DNA from: Misgurnus anguillicaudatus
Taxonomy: Eukaryota > Chordata > Actinopteri > Cypriniformes > Cobitidae
Direction of reading: 5' to 3'
DNA length: 64,000 nucleotides
Assembly: GCF_027580225.2 (NCBI RefSeq)
Contig: NC_073352.2
Location: 34,955,501-35,019,500 of the forward strand
A program made the position numbers and the translations under genes. A model generated the notes under the pieces. That model made no database searches, was not told where the DNA came from, and saw only the letters and a program-made list of their open reading frames with translations. Shown one piece after another: positions 1-12,589 of this stretch (within the stretch, counting starts at the first letter, position 1; each line of letters starts with the position of its first letter).

Positions 1-473
1 AAACATGGAAAAAGTCAAATTTTCCTGATATGTCTTCTTTAAGTGCACAGAAAATGAATTGGATCAACAATATTAAAGTGTATCAAGACTTGTTACACAG
101 TTGTTGCAAAGACTTATTGCACAGAGGTTTACCGAAAATATAGTATTAGAATATTAACTGATAAATTTTTGAGCCTTTTACCTTTATTACATTTACTTTT
201 AATCAAAGTGAAGAGTGACTGGAAACTTTTTTAAAGTGAAGATTTGAGCATGTAGGGAGTAGGGAGCAAAAGACAGTGAAATTTGTTAAAAACCAATGAA
301 ATGACTAAAGTGACATTTGTGAAGCTAAGGCACTTAAATTCCTAACTATTAACATTTCCATTGCCGTTGAAATTAAGGTGAAATTACTAAACCTAAACAT
401 AAGAACCTGATAAAATTTTTTTCAAGAAAACATGTCTGACGGACTTACGCTGTAGATGGTTTTGTATCTGAGC

Positions 474-579
474 TCATGGGCTATTCATTGCTCTGTTAGT
501 TGTATGATTAACAAATTCTGCTATAGGGAAACTAGGACCAATGCTCTCCAAATCTGACACACTTCTGTATTTGTCATCT
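474..579 (-). CDS. Candidate terminal exon of an unrecognised gene
   Basis: The product is not recognised. On the minus strand a good acceptor (TCTGTTACAG) is followed by an open frame of 34 codons ending in TGA at 476-474. It contains the segments KYRSVSDLESIG and FPIAEFVNHTTN. It needs a phase-2 donor upstream, and the candidate exon at 7237-7291 ends in exactly that phase, so the two would join at a split Arg codon. If so, the intervening intron contains tmem271 on the same strand. The exon may equally be a chance open frame, since no domain is seen. Confidence rests only on the splice signals and matching phase. Confidence 0.25.
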
Positions 580-599
580 CTGTAACAGACACGAGAGAG

Positions 600-3500
600 G
601 TGACATTGTGAACAGAAGCATGACAGAAATCTGATGCATAAAGGTTTGGTTAAAATATTAAAGATCTCGTCTGTTAAATGTAACAGGCATAGATCGATGT
701 AAAAGGCAATCAAGCATGAGACAGATTTTAATATCATATAACATCTATATGCTCCACCCTTCAGTTTAAGATCTGTGCACATCCAATGGGTCAGACTCAG
801 GGTTTGGGTGGTACGCGTGTCCCAGTTAGACTCTCCTGATAGATGGAGCTAGCAGAGCATGTTATTACATATTGATGAAAGATTACAAAGACAAACTTTT
901 GATTTCTTTGCAATAACATGCACTGAAGAACCACTCACAATAAGACCAGCATGTAAGTTTTATACGTTCTCTAGTCTGAACTAACCCAACAACCAAATGG
1001 GTTTCCATTCAAAACAATCAAATCAGGGATCTGTGAAAGGACATCACATGAAATTGAAAGCTGAAAAATGAGACTGGAGTCTACCACCAACAAAGGACAC
1101 ACATCTGCACCTAACCAAACAATACGAGATGGACCTTATAGAGACTCTCTCAAAATATAATGAAGGCATACTCAAATATGATATTTAATAATGTAGCTAT
1201 TAGTTGAGTTCACATTATAGGAGAACTAAAGCAAAAAGCTGCTGTACAATCTCATGTACAACATTCAGCCAGACTGAAATACACAGCTTTACAAACATAC
1301 AATAAAACTGCAGACAAAATGCTGAATCGCATCACTGAGCTAAACATTTGGGGTCGTGATCTGCCATTACAAAACAAGACAATGCAAAACTTTTAATCAT
1401 ATTGCACAGTCACAACACCGCCCAGAAGATTTCTGCCTGACCTGCAATGGCTGAGATGGAATTAAAAACAATGGATTTTTCTTTGACATTTCAGAAAAGA
1501 TAAAAAACAACCAAACAATGAACCCGAGATTAAGAGGAAAAATACTAGAATAATTAGAGGTCGACCGATAGTGGATTTTACCGATGCCAATAATTAAGTT
1601 GGTCCCTGCTTGCCGATAACCGATTAATCGACCGATAGTTTTTAAAATGACTGCTGGATAAAAAAGAAACATAAGATTCAAAGTGAAACAGTGCTGAAAT
1701 GTATTACAAAAGTACTGAACCATGAAAATGTGCTAAATGTATAAATAAAATATATGAATTATTATAATAAGTATTGATAAGTAAATGCTTCTGTGAAGTC
1801 GCTTTGACGACAAACTTAGGTTCATACTGTTGTTTCTCTGCTAATGCAGCATCTATTCAGCAGATTAATTACTTCATACTGATATTTTTCTGTGTTTTCC
1901 CTGCTTCTATTAATGTAAAGCTGCTTTGAAACAATTACAAATTGTGAAAAGTGCTATATAAATAAAATTGAATTGAATTGAATATGAAGCAACGAATGCA
2001 CTCTGAAAAACTATCGGTATGGGTTTTTTGCCGATTGTTTCACCTATGGGTGCAATTTAATCGATCTATCTCTAAAAAGAATAAAAAATTGCTTACTAGT
2101 ATTATGTTAAGCTGTTTACTGTGACTCACCACAAGTTTTCACTGCATAAAAGAGACATTTCCATGAAATACCATGGTACCAAAGTTTGAAACCATAGAAA
2201 CCTTACAAACCTGGATTTTTATTATAAAGATTAAGACAATCTGAATCTGAGAATCTGAAATTGCACTGCTTTTGGAACACTTATCAAATGTAAGCAAATC
2301 TTTGACGTGATAACTCTTTAATATAAAAATCATGGCTGCAAGATTTACCGCAATACATGAGTATCACAATATGATGGTACTACATTAGAAAGTTATGTAG
2401 TCAAAGTACAGAGAGACCGCCAAGACCGAGAGAGTGGTGATTTATTTTTTCCCAGAAATCAAGTAGAAATGTGTTTGTTATATAATTTGCAGATTTTGAA
2501 TATATTTTAATATCATTTAAATAGATTTTACAACCTTAAAGCATTATCGTATCGCATATTGTACACCGCATTATTTAGCAAGTTATTGCATTTCCCCTTT
2601 ATACTGTGCAGCCCTAATAAAATTACATTAAAACAAGATGATTTTTGAAACCTTCTCCAATCATGCTGAGAAAACATAGATCATTAGATTTATGCTGCAC
2701 TCTTAAAAATTAAAAGTTAAACGGTGCTTTGCAGCAAAAAACTTTTTAGCCAAAGATTCTTGAGAGATTTCTTTCTTGCATTTTAGTAGTCTGTACTGTA
2801 ATTTACAAAGATTTGGATATTAAGGTTTCTCTAAAGAACCATACACTTTAAGAAAAAAACATTTAGGAACCTTGTTTTTGTGCCAAAAATATGCATTTAC
2901 ATTTAACTGAATTAATAATGATCATGCTAATAATATCATTAAATTGAAAGTTTAAATGACAGAATAGAGATATTTTTAGTGGTCTCAGACTTCTTTGTTT
3001 GGTGTTTTGTAGATCCAGACAAAGCTTCACTTTTTACCATGTAAATGTTTACGACAGGTTTTGTTGTAAACCATAATATCCACTTACAATAATTGAACAG
3101 GCTTTTGGATATTGTCAACATGTTTGTAATGCTGTGTAATACCACAGATGAAAGCGTCGCTCTTTGAAGAAATCATCAACCCCCAGTGGCATCAGACTCT
3201 ATTCAGCTGGACTCAAAGAGATCTTTCTAAAGACGGCAAATTGAAAACGTAAATGCATTTGTTCATTACATTAAACAACCTGATGTGCTTTGTGAACCAG
3301 ATGAAACTTGAAAAAACAACCAAATCTGCATTTCAAAGACTTGTTGGTTACATATCTAATTAGACGGCGCAGCTAGAGAAAGGGTCAAGGCACCATGGCA
3401 ACACCTGCTGCAGACCAACATACAGTACTGCCTCCTCCTGAAGACCACTGCATGCACAAAATATACTTTTTACCTTGGATTCAACAGCAACATTAGGGAA

Positions 3501-4090
3501 GAGTAAATACACCTTTTTATTCAGGAGCTAAACATAAGCAATATGAGGAAAAACAATAGCGCAACATCTACATGGGCAAGAAACTACATGGGCATTCCGA
3601 GTCATAAAATTAGGAATGTGTACAGGATTCCTAATGAAATTCTGCCATAATTTAAAGCCAAACCTCAAAGATCTGATACTTTAATTTGTTAATTAAATTT
3701 GTCATTTGGGAACATCTAAAAATAGGGCTCCTTTATGTTCTTCCCATTTAGGAAAAGCATTTGTGTTTGGTTATAATTTATGATATAAATTTCACTATAA
3801 GAATCCAATACATATTGACTAGGGGGAGGTTGGTAATACAATTGGTCGTGAGAATAAAAAACGTTGCATTTATACTTAAATAATCTTTATACTCTGTATA
3901 TGTTTACCTTTTTCTTTGTAGTTTATGGACAACAGTTCATTGTCAGCATCGTTTCAAACTCCACTGAATAAAAAGTATTTTGGGTAACAGTAGCCTAATA
4001 TATAAAGCTGTCATCCCAATGTAAGCAAGCTGCACTTCTAGATCTCAGTTTAGTGAGCTGAATGCGTGATTGTCACTGCAAAACCGCAAC
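600..4090. other. Repeat-rich non-coding stretch 3' of tmem271
   Basis: No gene could be supported here. The stretch holds a repeat with the motif TCGACCGATAG (about 1558-2080), which itself contains a fragment ending in a GAATT repeat near 1965-1983. A transposon-like end (GCAGCCCTAATA) lies near 2608. The open frames on either strand lack splice context or recognisable protein features. Confidence 0.6.
1558..2080. repeat. Dispersed repeat with TCGACCGATAG ends and an internal insertion
   Basis: The left part reads GGTCGACCGATAGTGG and repeats the motif inverted about 70 bp on (ATCGACCGATAG). The right part carries CTATCGGTATGGG and ends near AATCGATCTATCTC. Between them sits a different repeat fragment ending in GTGCTATATAAATAAAATTG plus GAATT units. 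This looks like one interspersed element interrupted by another. The family is not identified. Confidence 0.45.
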
Positions 4091-4097
4091 TTTCCCC

Positions 4098-4886
4098 TCA
4101 ACTACTTGTTTCTCCGGGGAATATTTCATCGTAGGCGGGCGGCAACTCGTTGTGAAGTGGGTAAGAAAACGGGTACGTGAGGTTAAGCTCCGGATCCGTC
4201 TGTGAATACCCCGGCAGCTCCATGGACGGATGGCCCCTGCTGTGGACCTCCCCATCTACATCGTCCAACGTGTGAAACACCCCCAGATTGATATAGGACA
4301 CCGGTTGAAACTCCCTGACAGCGAAGTCGCGCTCTTCGTTAAGGATAATCGTCCGTGCGCTCCGCCTCTGCAAGCGCCGTCTCCGGTGAAACTGCTCCGC
4401 TTGGTAGCGCTTAATAATCACCAAGTTCATCAGCCCTAGGATACACTCCAGTGTGTTAAGCACCGTCGAAGCCACCAGACCCCTCTGATACACTTTCAGC
4501 CGGTCGCACGCCGGGTTTACATCCATGGAATCGAGGCAATAGTGCGCGTACTTCCTCTCCACCAGCGAAACCGTGTCCCCGTCCACCACCGCGCCCGAGA
4601 ACGCGGTGAGGACCCCCAGAAGAAAAACCAAGATCCCAAAGAGGAAGAAATTCCCACACCTGGGCTTGCCTTGGCAAAAGACCAGCGCCGTCCCCATCAG
4701 CACCTGCCCGATAGCCACCAGGATCCCGGAGTAAAACGCGCCGGCCACGGTGCCCAGATGGAAGTGCGCCCGCACCCTGGAGCCCAAAGTAAGGCATCTG
4801 AATCCCACTACCACGGCGCTCATGGCGCAGACGAAAAGCACGCTGCTGGAGACGATGGTGCACAGTCCTTTGCCACTCAACTTCAT
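4098..4886 (-). CDS. tmem271: TMEM271-like four-segment membrane protein
   Basis: This is a single uninterrupted 262-codon frame. Hydrophobic segments lie at about residues 8-30, 46-70, 79-101 and 137-158. Between the third and fourth is a loop with GDTVSLVERKYAHYC and further cysteines, so the topology is tetraspan-like. The C-terminal tail is basic (RRRRLQRRSAR), then carries VSYINLGVFHTLDD and a PPAY motif (ELPPAYDEI) that could bind WW domains. From memory, the VERKY.HYC loop, the YQRGLV segment and the VSYIN.GV.H.LD and ELPGY tail blocks are those of vertebrate TMEM271, whose function is not established. It lacks the low-complexity insertions of the longer mammalian protein. The start is the first ATG of the frame, before the first membrane segment. 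Overlapping frames on both strands are GC-rich shadows. Confidence 0.82.
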   Translation of the reverse strand: MKLSGKGLCTIVSSSVLFVCAMSAVVVGFRCLTLGSRVRAHFHLGTVAGAFYSGILVAIGQVLMGTALVFCQGKPRCGNFFLFGILVFLLGVLTAFSGAVVDGDTVSLVERKYAHYCLDSMDVNPACDRLKVYQRGLVASTVLNTLECILGLMNLVIIKRYQAEQFHRRRRLQRRSARTIILNEERDFAVREFQPVSYINLGVFHTLDDVDGEVHSRGHPSMELPGYSQTDPELNLTYPFSYPLHNELPPAYDEIFPGETSS

Positions 4887-4889
4887 TAT

Positions 4890-5310
4890 AATCCTCCTCG
4901 ACCTCCTCGCCTCCTGACTCCTTCATCCTCCTTTGTCCTCCTCGTCAGCTCTTCTGGAAGCGCTGTCAGTTGGTGACATGACTCGCCGATGGTTGCGCTC
5001 CGACTCGCTTTGCAGCGGATTATTAATTATGGATAGGCTCCTTCTGCGGTAACGGCCCCCTAAAACCAACCCGAAGGTTGCGGTTACCTTCATGACCCTG
5101 TCGCTCCATCCATCCGATCCCTCAGGCGATGGTGCGCATTCCTTGTTAATGATGCTGGAGAGGGAAGTGTCCCCCTCACTCTTTCCCTCTTACTGTATAC
5201 TGAGATCTGAACTTTACCGAGAGGATGGAGATCGGGGGAATGAGATCCGACCCCTACCGGTTTCACTTACCAACTACTGAAATGTGTCGCTCACGCACGG
5301 GGTTTTATTA
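4890..5310 (-). promoter_or_regulatory. Probable promoter and 5' leader of tmem271
   Basis: The 400 bp upstream of the start codon are markedly richer in GC and CpG than the flanks. A strong donor (TTG|GTAAGTG) near 5267 follows CGTGAGCGACACATTTCAG, so a short non-coding first exon spliced to an acceptor just above the ATG is possible. The transcription start is not determined. Confidence 0.35.
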
Positions 5311-7230
5311 ACAACCATTGGTCACACTTTTAAAGGACAATCTCCACGTGAATGAAATAACAACAACCTGCAGGTGCTTTATAGGAAGTGATCATTTAAA
5401 TACAGTGGGTTACTGACATCAGAATGTAATTAAAATTGTAAAATTAAAACTTAACACTGAAAAGTTCAAAAGATAATGAACCACAAAAGATAGATGGATT
5501 TGATAGATATATAGATACATAGATAGACAGACAAACAGCTAGCAATATTGTATTGCATGTTGTATATCACACAGTTTAGCAAGCTATTGCATTTTTCTTT
5601 AATATCGTGCACTACTAAGAAATTCATGTTCATTTTAAAATTCAGCTTTTCACTCAGATCTGTAAAGAGAAAAAAAATGTGTAATAAATCCTAGCAGCTC
5701 CTACAGATGATGAAAACTAAAACCATTATGAATTTATAGACAAACCAAAAACAAAATAAACAACAATGTTATCATCACAAATTTATTTATCGTGATATTA
5801 GCTATTATTTTGTGACAAGATGGATGTCAGCATCGTATGGGCATTTGACAGCTGAGAAGCTTCATGTTTTTGTTCTCCTCGGCAGCACATAATACATTTA
5901 TGATTAAGTTATTTATAAGATTTGTTATAATGCTGCACAGAGCAGTAGGACATTAAACAGGAACACATTTGAGTATAAATATTTAAACATATATAAAGCT
6001 CTGCTTAGCATTGCCATAATGCAACAATCATTCTTAAAGCTATCTAGTCTTTGCATTTCAGATATCTCAATGAATCAGGAGTTTAAAAAAGCAACGAGCA
6101 CAACCTGCAGACCTTACACAAGAGCATCAGAGGCTTTTCAAAGAAATCTCTAAAGCACCTGTTTGCAAAATGTGGGAGAAATGTCACAAAGGTCTGATTT
6201 TCCTCAGCAGAATCCTTTTAGATGTTTGAGTGGATCTCTCCACGTCATCTCCAAAATAGTGTCTGATGTGCAAATGATTGATCTTTTACAGACGCTCAGA
6301 CGTGTCTCGCATGCGCAGCCACACACGGTCCTATTTTTAGGAGCGTCTTGTGTGTCGCAGCAAGTGATGCTGAAGGTGTTTGATGACAGTGGATTTTTCA
6401 TCTGCACACACCGAGACGTACAGACCCACAATTGACTCTTTGTCTCACAAATGAGCGTGTTGCACCAATTTGGCACGAGAGCTGCACAGACAGACTGCCT
6501 GCACAGATATTATGCGGAGCAGACAAGCTATTAACGGCGTATGTTTTGCCCTTTGCAAAGCCAAGAATCAGAGATTTATAAAACAAAAACCAAAACTTTT
6601 GTGAACAGTTTGAATTTAATTGCTTTCTCTTTTTGCACAACCACAGACTTTAAAACTAAAGTAAATGTTTATGCTGCTGTCAACCATCAGAGTACTCTGT
6701 TGCAAAAGTTTGGTATTTTATAACAAACTAATAAATAAAACTTTTCTAAATGTGTTTCAAAGATAAATATGGTATAGTTAGAGTTAGAAGTTTATAAGAG
6801 ATGACGTGAAGTTGAGAAGTACAATTAGGTTTAGTAATTTCAAGACTGGCTGCTTCCCCCAAACCCCCTGTAGAGACGAGGGCTGTTTCTTAATTCCCCG
6901 GAGAAACCAGTTTATCAAGCCAATACATACACATTAAAACAACGCAAATTACCCCCCAAAGCTCAGAATTGAACAATCATCTGTATGAAGCTTGTAATCA
7001 CTGCTATTAACTGCTGTTCTGGCTGAGAAGCGTCTGATGTCGCACCTCACGCAGAGACTCAATGCAACATTCAATTCTACAAACCATCCAAGAGGGCAAC
7101 TGTGTTGTGATACTGTTAAGCTAAAAAATAAAACTTTATACAGAACTGTTCTGAAAACAGAATTTGGTTTCTAATGTAACAGATGATTTTTTTCTTAGAA
7201 ATAAGGCTTATGGCTCTTTCTGTTGTTCTC
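5310..7230. other. Intergenic or intronic stretch, no gene seen
   Basis: A GATA-like microsatellite (TAGATAGAT units) lies at about 5490-5530. The open frames at 6.16-6.72 kb on both strands have no splice context or similarity that I recognise. A MEF2-like CTATTTTTAG occurs near 6330 but has no supporting context. Confidence 0.5.
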
Positions 7231-7236
7231 TCTTAC

Positions 7237-7291
7237 CTGGGTTTAAATCCAGCTGCCAACTCCACCACCAGCTTCCCATCTGGGAGAAAGT
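7237..7291 (-). CDS. Candidate internal exon of an unrecognised gene
   Basis: This 55-nt minus-strand exon is bounded by a good acceptor (TCGCTCTCAG) and a near-consensus donor (CCCAG|GTAAGAG). It encodes FLPDGKLVVELAAGFKP between split codons: it enters needing one base from the previous exon and leaves with AG. The amino-acid composition is protein-like rather than random. Its outgoing phase fits the candidate terminal exon at 474-579. The gene is not recognised. Confidence 0.35.
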
Positions 7292-7920
7292 CTGAGAGCG
7301 AGAAAAGTTAACAACAAGTTAATGGTCAGATGCATAATTTCTGTACAACTACACCAAACAGAGCTGCTCAAGCCCTTTATTTCATGGACCAACGGGTTTG
7401 CACCAAACTCATGTGATGAATGTTTTGTCTTGACCGTGTGGGATGAATACAAATGAATGTCAGCAATCACAAAACAAATAACTTACATTATTCCCTTGTC
7501 TTGCTTCCTCCAATGTCACAGATTTTGGACTATGTGCATTCTAGTTGTGCCAACAGTCAATGTGTTTTGTCATGATTTTTATGGCTCCAGAGAGATTCAC
7601 GTCTCGTGCCAGCCAAACATCTGCCTTTTAAGAACAATTTGAATAGATTACAGACATAATTGTATTAAAGAGCCCCTATTTCCTTGTTAAAACAAATTTT
7701 TTTACACATAAGCTACCTTTTTGTAGTTCCAGGTACCGTGCCTTCCTCAAACACTTTGATTTTGTACAAAACTCATTGATCTGAAAGGTGCTGTGTCCCT
7801 GATTGGCCAGCTAATCTGTACGTTGTGATTGGTCTGAATTCCTCTGACATCAGTCGGAAATGTGACGCTCCTTACCATGTCTGAAAGATTCGCTCACAAT
7901 GTAATGCTAACATTATGATA

Positions 7921-8370
7921 ATGTCGGCATAGATATGTATAAAGATGTCTTATGGCGGAATCTCTAACGGCATCACTCACTCGTAGCATTGAGTTTAATG
8001 GTGCAGGTACTTTAAAATGACCATAACTTTTTTACCAATTTTCAAACGGTTTGGTTTCTTACAAACGTTATTAACGTGGCTATAATTCTGGATGCTTTAA
8101 CATGTTTCATGAATTTTTTATTTATTTTTAGTATATGTATGCAGTGTCATAGGTACATCTGTGACGTTTATAACAAACCAAACGGTTTGAAAATCGGTAA
8201 AAAATTAAGCAAGTTATGGTCATTTAAAAGTACCTGCATCATATAAAACTTAATGCTACGAGTGAGCGAGCGCCCCGTGGCAAGATGGCCGCCAAAATGC
8301 GGACGTTCCACTCAGTTGGCCAGCAGCGAGGGCGAGACATCTAGCCTTTATACATATCTATGAATGTCGG
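7921..8370. mobile_element. Foldback MITE
   Basis: The ends are inverted copies: GGCATAGATATGTATAAAG near 7926 and its complement near 8346-8366. Further in, AAACGGTTTGGTTTCTTACA around 8045 is mirrored by TAACAAACCAAACGGTTTG around 8172. No protein is encoded, so it is a non-autonomous element able to fold into a long hairpin. Confidence 0.7.
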
Positions 8371-8523
8371 TCTTTACATCACCAATCCTATGAAGTAAAC
8401 TGTTGCCTACAATCCGTGTGTTTGTTGTAGTCTAAGAAAATAGATTTACATACAACGATATGTCATTGTTTACTTTGGGTACCTTTTGCATATCCTTAAC
8501 ATGAAATAATACACACTTACCAA

Positions 8524-8762
8524 CCCTACTGAAAAATCCAGCTAAGACCATAAGCTGGTGAGCTGGTTTCAGCTGGTCTCCCAGCTTGGTTTTAGCTGGT
8601 ATTGCTGGTGTAGCAAGCTGGTCTAGCTGGAATTAGCTGGTCATGATGGAAGACCAGCTGACCCACCAGCTTGACCGGCTTTCCCAGGCTGCGAGGACCA
8701 GCTTAGACAAGCTACTGCCACCTTAAACCAGCTAAAAGCTTATGCTGGATTTTTCAGTAGGG
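8524..8762. mobile_element. MITE, CCCTACTGAAAAATCCAGC family, copy 1
   Basis: Terminal inverted repeats are CCCTACTGAAAAATCCAGC and its complement GCTGGATTTTTCAGTAGGG. The interior is a degenerate array of CCAGCT / AGCTGG units that pairs with itself. A second full copy lies at 47725-48018 and an end fragment at about 44370-44404. Confidence 0.8.
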
Positions 8763-9189
8763 AAAGGAAATTAAAAAACGTGAATCAGACAATAGGTGCT
8801 CTTTATTAAGCTTTTTTGCTGAGTTGTTTAAGCAAACACAAAAGTTTTAATCACCACATACTGAATACTCTCTCACCAGTAAGTTAAACTATATTTTTTC
8901 ATTTGTATTTTTATGTTTTTGAATTATACATGATGTTGAATGCTGTAAGATGACAGCAGATAAAACCAAAGAACAAACAAAACAGCAAATAAACAATGTT
9001 GGAAAAGAAATGATTTTAATAACTTTTTGCAGTATTTATGAACTTTCATGGTGATTTTTTTGTAATGTTTACAGACGTCAGTGTCCTTTCTGGTATCTGA
9101 TTATCTGATGACAATTCAATTTAACCAAACAACAAGACCAATGTAAGGTTCTGAGTATTCATTTGTTTTGAATTTTGTCGAGCACAAGA

Positions 9190-9218
9190 GAGAGCGAGAG
9201 ACAGTGAGAGAGCGAGAG

Positions 9219-9265
<47 letters not shown>
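9190..9265. repeat. GA microsatellite
   Basis: This is an imperfect run of GAGA with interspersed GAGACAGTGAG and GAGCGAGA units, followed by about 14 pure GA repeats. Confidence 0.95.
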
Positions 9266-10724
9266 CTAGTTCTCTGAACAGATGCTCTTTGGCACGTGGT
9301 GACACCAGCTGCTTTTGATTTCTGCAGGAATTAAGCAGGAAACAAAAACATAGTGTGAACGAACTCTAAAGTTGCAGTTTTCTCACCATTTAAAATCTGA
9401 ATGAGCAGACAAACAGGAAATCTCATTTGGAAAGACACACAAATCTCCATTCAGCCAAAGAATAAAAGGCATTTTAAGGGTTTGTGACGGCACAGCACGG
9501 AGGTGCCTGCAATAGTTTGAGCAGTTTTTTTCCTTTAGGCTACATTTTGTTTTTGTCTTTGTCATTCTGTGTGGGTATACTTCTATTCACACATTTAGCG
9601 CAGTGAAAACAACCTCTGTCTTCTCTCTTACACACAATCATTGCATCTGACAGCAACATGTCAACCAGAAGGTCAAGCCATATTGAAGGCAAAATGTATT
9701 TTATATTGATTAACTGTTTGGAAAAATTATATTACAGTGGCATGTGACAGACCTCACCCCGGAGGAGAAGAGGAGAGATATTGACTTATTAATATTAAAA
9801 ATATTAAAAACTAGACTTACAGGCACATGAATCAAAGATATTACTGTACATTCTGAATGCAATACTTCAGCACTTTTCACTGCATCTGTTAAAGTCATAG
9901 TTCAGCCTGATGTCATGGGAATTTGTACGTATTTACGAGTTGACTTATTTGCATAAATTTGTATGAAGTGAATCATACAAAAATGTAAGATTATTAGAAG
10001 AAAAAACTATTATGAAACCCCAACCCTGCCCCTAACCCTAATGTCACAAGGGCGAAAGCAAATCATGCAAAAAAGTAAAAATGAGGTCATACAAATAAAT
10101 TTGAGTTAAAATTCGTATGAATTGCATGAGATAGTGTTGATTGGCTAAGAGCCCTTCCCAGCCGTGTGATAGTCAACTAATAACATAACAGTAACAGCTT
10201 TACCGTTTGTATCATTCTGCCACCTACTGGTCATTAGAATTCATGAGAGAGGCTTCTTTAAACACGTGAGTCATACGCTCATCTCTGCCACCAGAGCGGA
10301 TGGTCACACGCATGCGCACAAATGCTGTTTTTAAACACTTTCCGTGTGTCTCTATAACTTATCTAGCTTGTGAATCCCAATCGTACATGATTATCCCTAT
10401 GCCCTAATAGCTCCTGGATGTAAACTTTCGAGGGAGTACTGCAATAATGCCACATCATGTGAACAATTAAAATACATAAAGCAATGAAAACAATAATTAT
10501 CTCCTTATATGTAGGGTCTGTTTACATGTGTAACCTTCCCGAAGTGCTCTTAAAAGGACGAAAAAACACAGTTTGGTAAGTCTCAGGTAAGTCTCACTAT
10601 ACATTTGGACACTTGATGACGGTGACATGACTATTAAAACACATTGTGATTATCACCACTGATATTTATAAGCAGCAAGGGGAAACATCTCCTTGACTTA
10701 TTAAAAAACAAAATTGGTTGCAAT

Positions 10725-11072
10725 ATGAAACACTTCATTATTCTGTTTTTTGTAGTACTGACAAGAACAAAGTCCAGTAATAGATCCCTTTCACGACACG
10801 TCATCAATCCGGAAGTCGGCCATATTGGAGATACTGAGCGTATAAACAATGCCATTGAACCGAACGCACCTCGCACATTTCTGCTGCTGAAAATAGTCAA
10901 TTACTGTCATGTTTTGGGCTGTAGTAATCGGACCAGGAAAAACTTTTGGAGAATCAATCAAGTAGTAGAAGAGTGCAAAAAGACTAAAGAGGCCGTGCAT
11001 ACAGATCTTTACCGCCTAATAACTTTATCAAAATATTGCCCCCCTTTCCTGCTTACCAAGTCCTCTGTATGA
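10725..11072 (+). pseudogene. Open frame with THAP-like cysteine spacing, probably repeat-derived
   Basis: A 115-codon plus-strand frame contains NYCHVLGCSNRTRKNFWR followed by a charged segment (EECKKTKE). The C-x4-C-S-N-R arrangement resembles the start of a THAP zinc finger (C2CH), a domain common in fish DNA transposons. The later AVPF-type residues and histidine of a full THAP domain are not seen, and the frame stops soon after. The flanking sequence is repetitive. It is most likely a decayed transposon fragment. Confidence 0.2.
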
Positions 11073-12150
11073 TTTAGCAACTGCCACAAGTTTTTTCTGT
11101 GGTTTCAACATCATAAAAAAATAGGACAATGTCTTGAATACTACTTTAAGCATGCAATCCATGCTGTTGTTTAAATCCCAGTATCTCCAACATGTCCGCG
11201 CACACGTTTAACTGACCAAACCGTGACGTAGGTGAAAACCCTCTATAAAGCAAGTGATCTTAACGTGTCAAGATTAAATGGAAAATCAATAGTATATAAA
11301 TATAATTTTATTAACTTTTACCTCGCGCCAAAACAATAACAACACAAAGACACTAAATATGAATTAAATAAGCAAGTAATAGATTCATGACACCAAATAC
11401 TGCTGGTTTGATCAACCCAAAACAAATAAAAACTCATTTTTAACCATCAAACACGGATGTATCAAAGCCAGCGTGGAAAATAAGTGTCCGAAAATCAGGC
11501 CATGGTCTTCGGGGTGAGCCTGTGTCTGGATCTCATGCCTGAATCTTTCTAAGCAAATGTTCAAACAGGCACTACCTTTATTAATCGACTGCAGATTTGA
11601 ATATTGTCCATATATATTCTTGATCTTAAAACTACACTTTGTGACCAAAAAACGATCATATTAAGAAACGGCTATTCTGTCTATTGAGTTATTATGAGAT
11701 TCAAAACAGCCGAAAGTGTTACCTGTCATTCTGGCCTTCAAATCCGTGGGGGAAGAAAGTAGTTCCCAAACAAAGAGGCTTTTAAAATTACTCCGGTGTT
11801 GTTTTCTAGTTTTTTTTTCAAATGTGTGCCGTCGAAGCAATATCTCTTTTGGAGTCATGTGATCATCATGGATGTAAATTGCCAGCTATACTCGACCTGC
11901 GACCTCGTGCCTCTGGCCTAATCACAGCCGTGATGATATACAGAGATATTGCTTAAAAATATAAAGGGAAATTATTATCTCAGTCACCATTGAAAGTCAT
12001 TGCATCTTTTTACCATAGAAGATAATACATCATTACTATTTTATTTACAGCTTTAGTTGATCATAATTACTAAAGCCATTGTTAATAAGTACCCTAACAT
12101 GTACAAATACATTTCACCTTTATTTTGAAATAAAAGGACTGAAAAATGTT

Positions 12151-12583
12151 ACGGAGCCCCTAAGGGGACATGGAGTAAAAATTAAATAAAGTTTATTTTC
12201 GCAAGCACACGTGGAACTATCGCGCGCTCACGTGAAACTATCACGCACGCACGTGAAACTACTGCGTTTAGTTTTGCGTGCTCACGTGAAACTTTCGCGT
12301 GCACACGTGAAACTATCATGTGTGCATGTGAAACTTTCACTCTTACGTGCGCATGTGATAGCTTCACGTTAGCACGCAAAACTAAACGTGGTAGTTTCAC
12401 GTAAGCACGCAATAGTTTCATGTGAGGGCGCGATAGTTTCACGTGCGCACGCAAAACTAAAATTTATTTCATTTTTGCTCCATGTTGAAACTAAACTTTA
12501 AAAAAATCTGCACCTGAAGGTTTCGCGTGAGCACATGAAACTTTAGATTTTTTTTACTCCAATGTCACCTTAGGGGCTCGGTA
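12151..12583. mobile_element. MITE packed with CACGTG-containing units, copy 1
   Basis: Terminal inverted repeats are TTACGGAGCCCCTAAGG and CCTTAGGGGCTCGGTAA. The interior is a tandem of roughly 20-bp units of the form AGTTTCACGTGAGCACGCGA in both orientations, so the E-box palindrome CACGTG occurs several times. A second copy lies in gpc2 intron 5 (49075-49373). The 90-codon minus frame across it is only translated repeat. Confidence 0.75.
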
Positions 12584-12589
12584 ATATTT

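Larger units (their letters stand above)
8770..12150. other. Gene-free stretch with minor repeats
   Basis: No gene is supported apart from a weak open frame at 10725-11072 (separate entry). An imperfect GA microsatellite occupies about 9190-9265. The segment near 10795-10870 (GGAAGTCGGCCATATTGGAG) has the look of an interspersed fish repeat, and part of it (GAACCGAACGCACCT) recurs near 43480. Confidence 0.5.

Noticed and set aside
4456..4976. Long open frames on both strands over tmem271
   Set aside because: They are out-of-frame shadows of the GC-rich tmem271 CDS. Only the 262-codon frame has coherent membrane segments.
12182..12454. 90-codon minus-strand frame of repeated HVKLSRAH-like units
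   Set aside because: It is the translation of a CACGTG-unit MITE, and a second copy of the element does not keep the frame.
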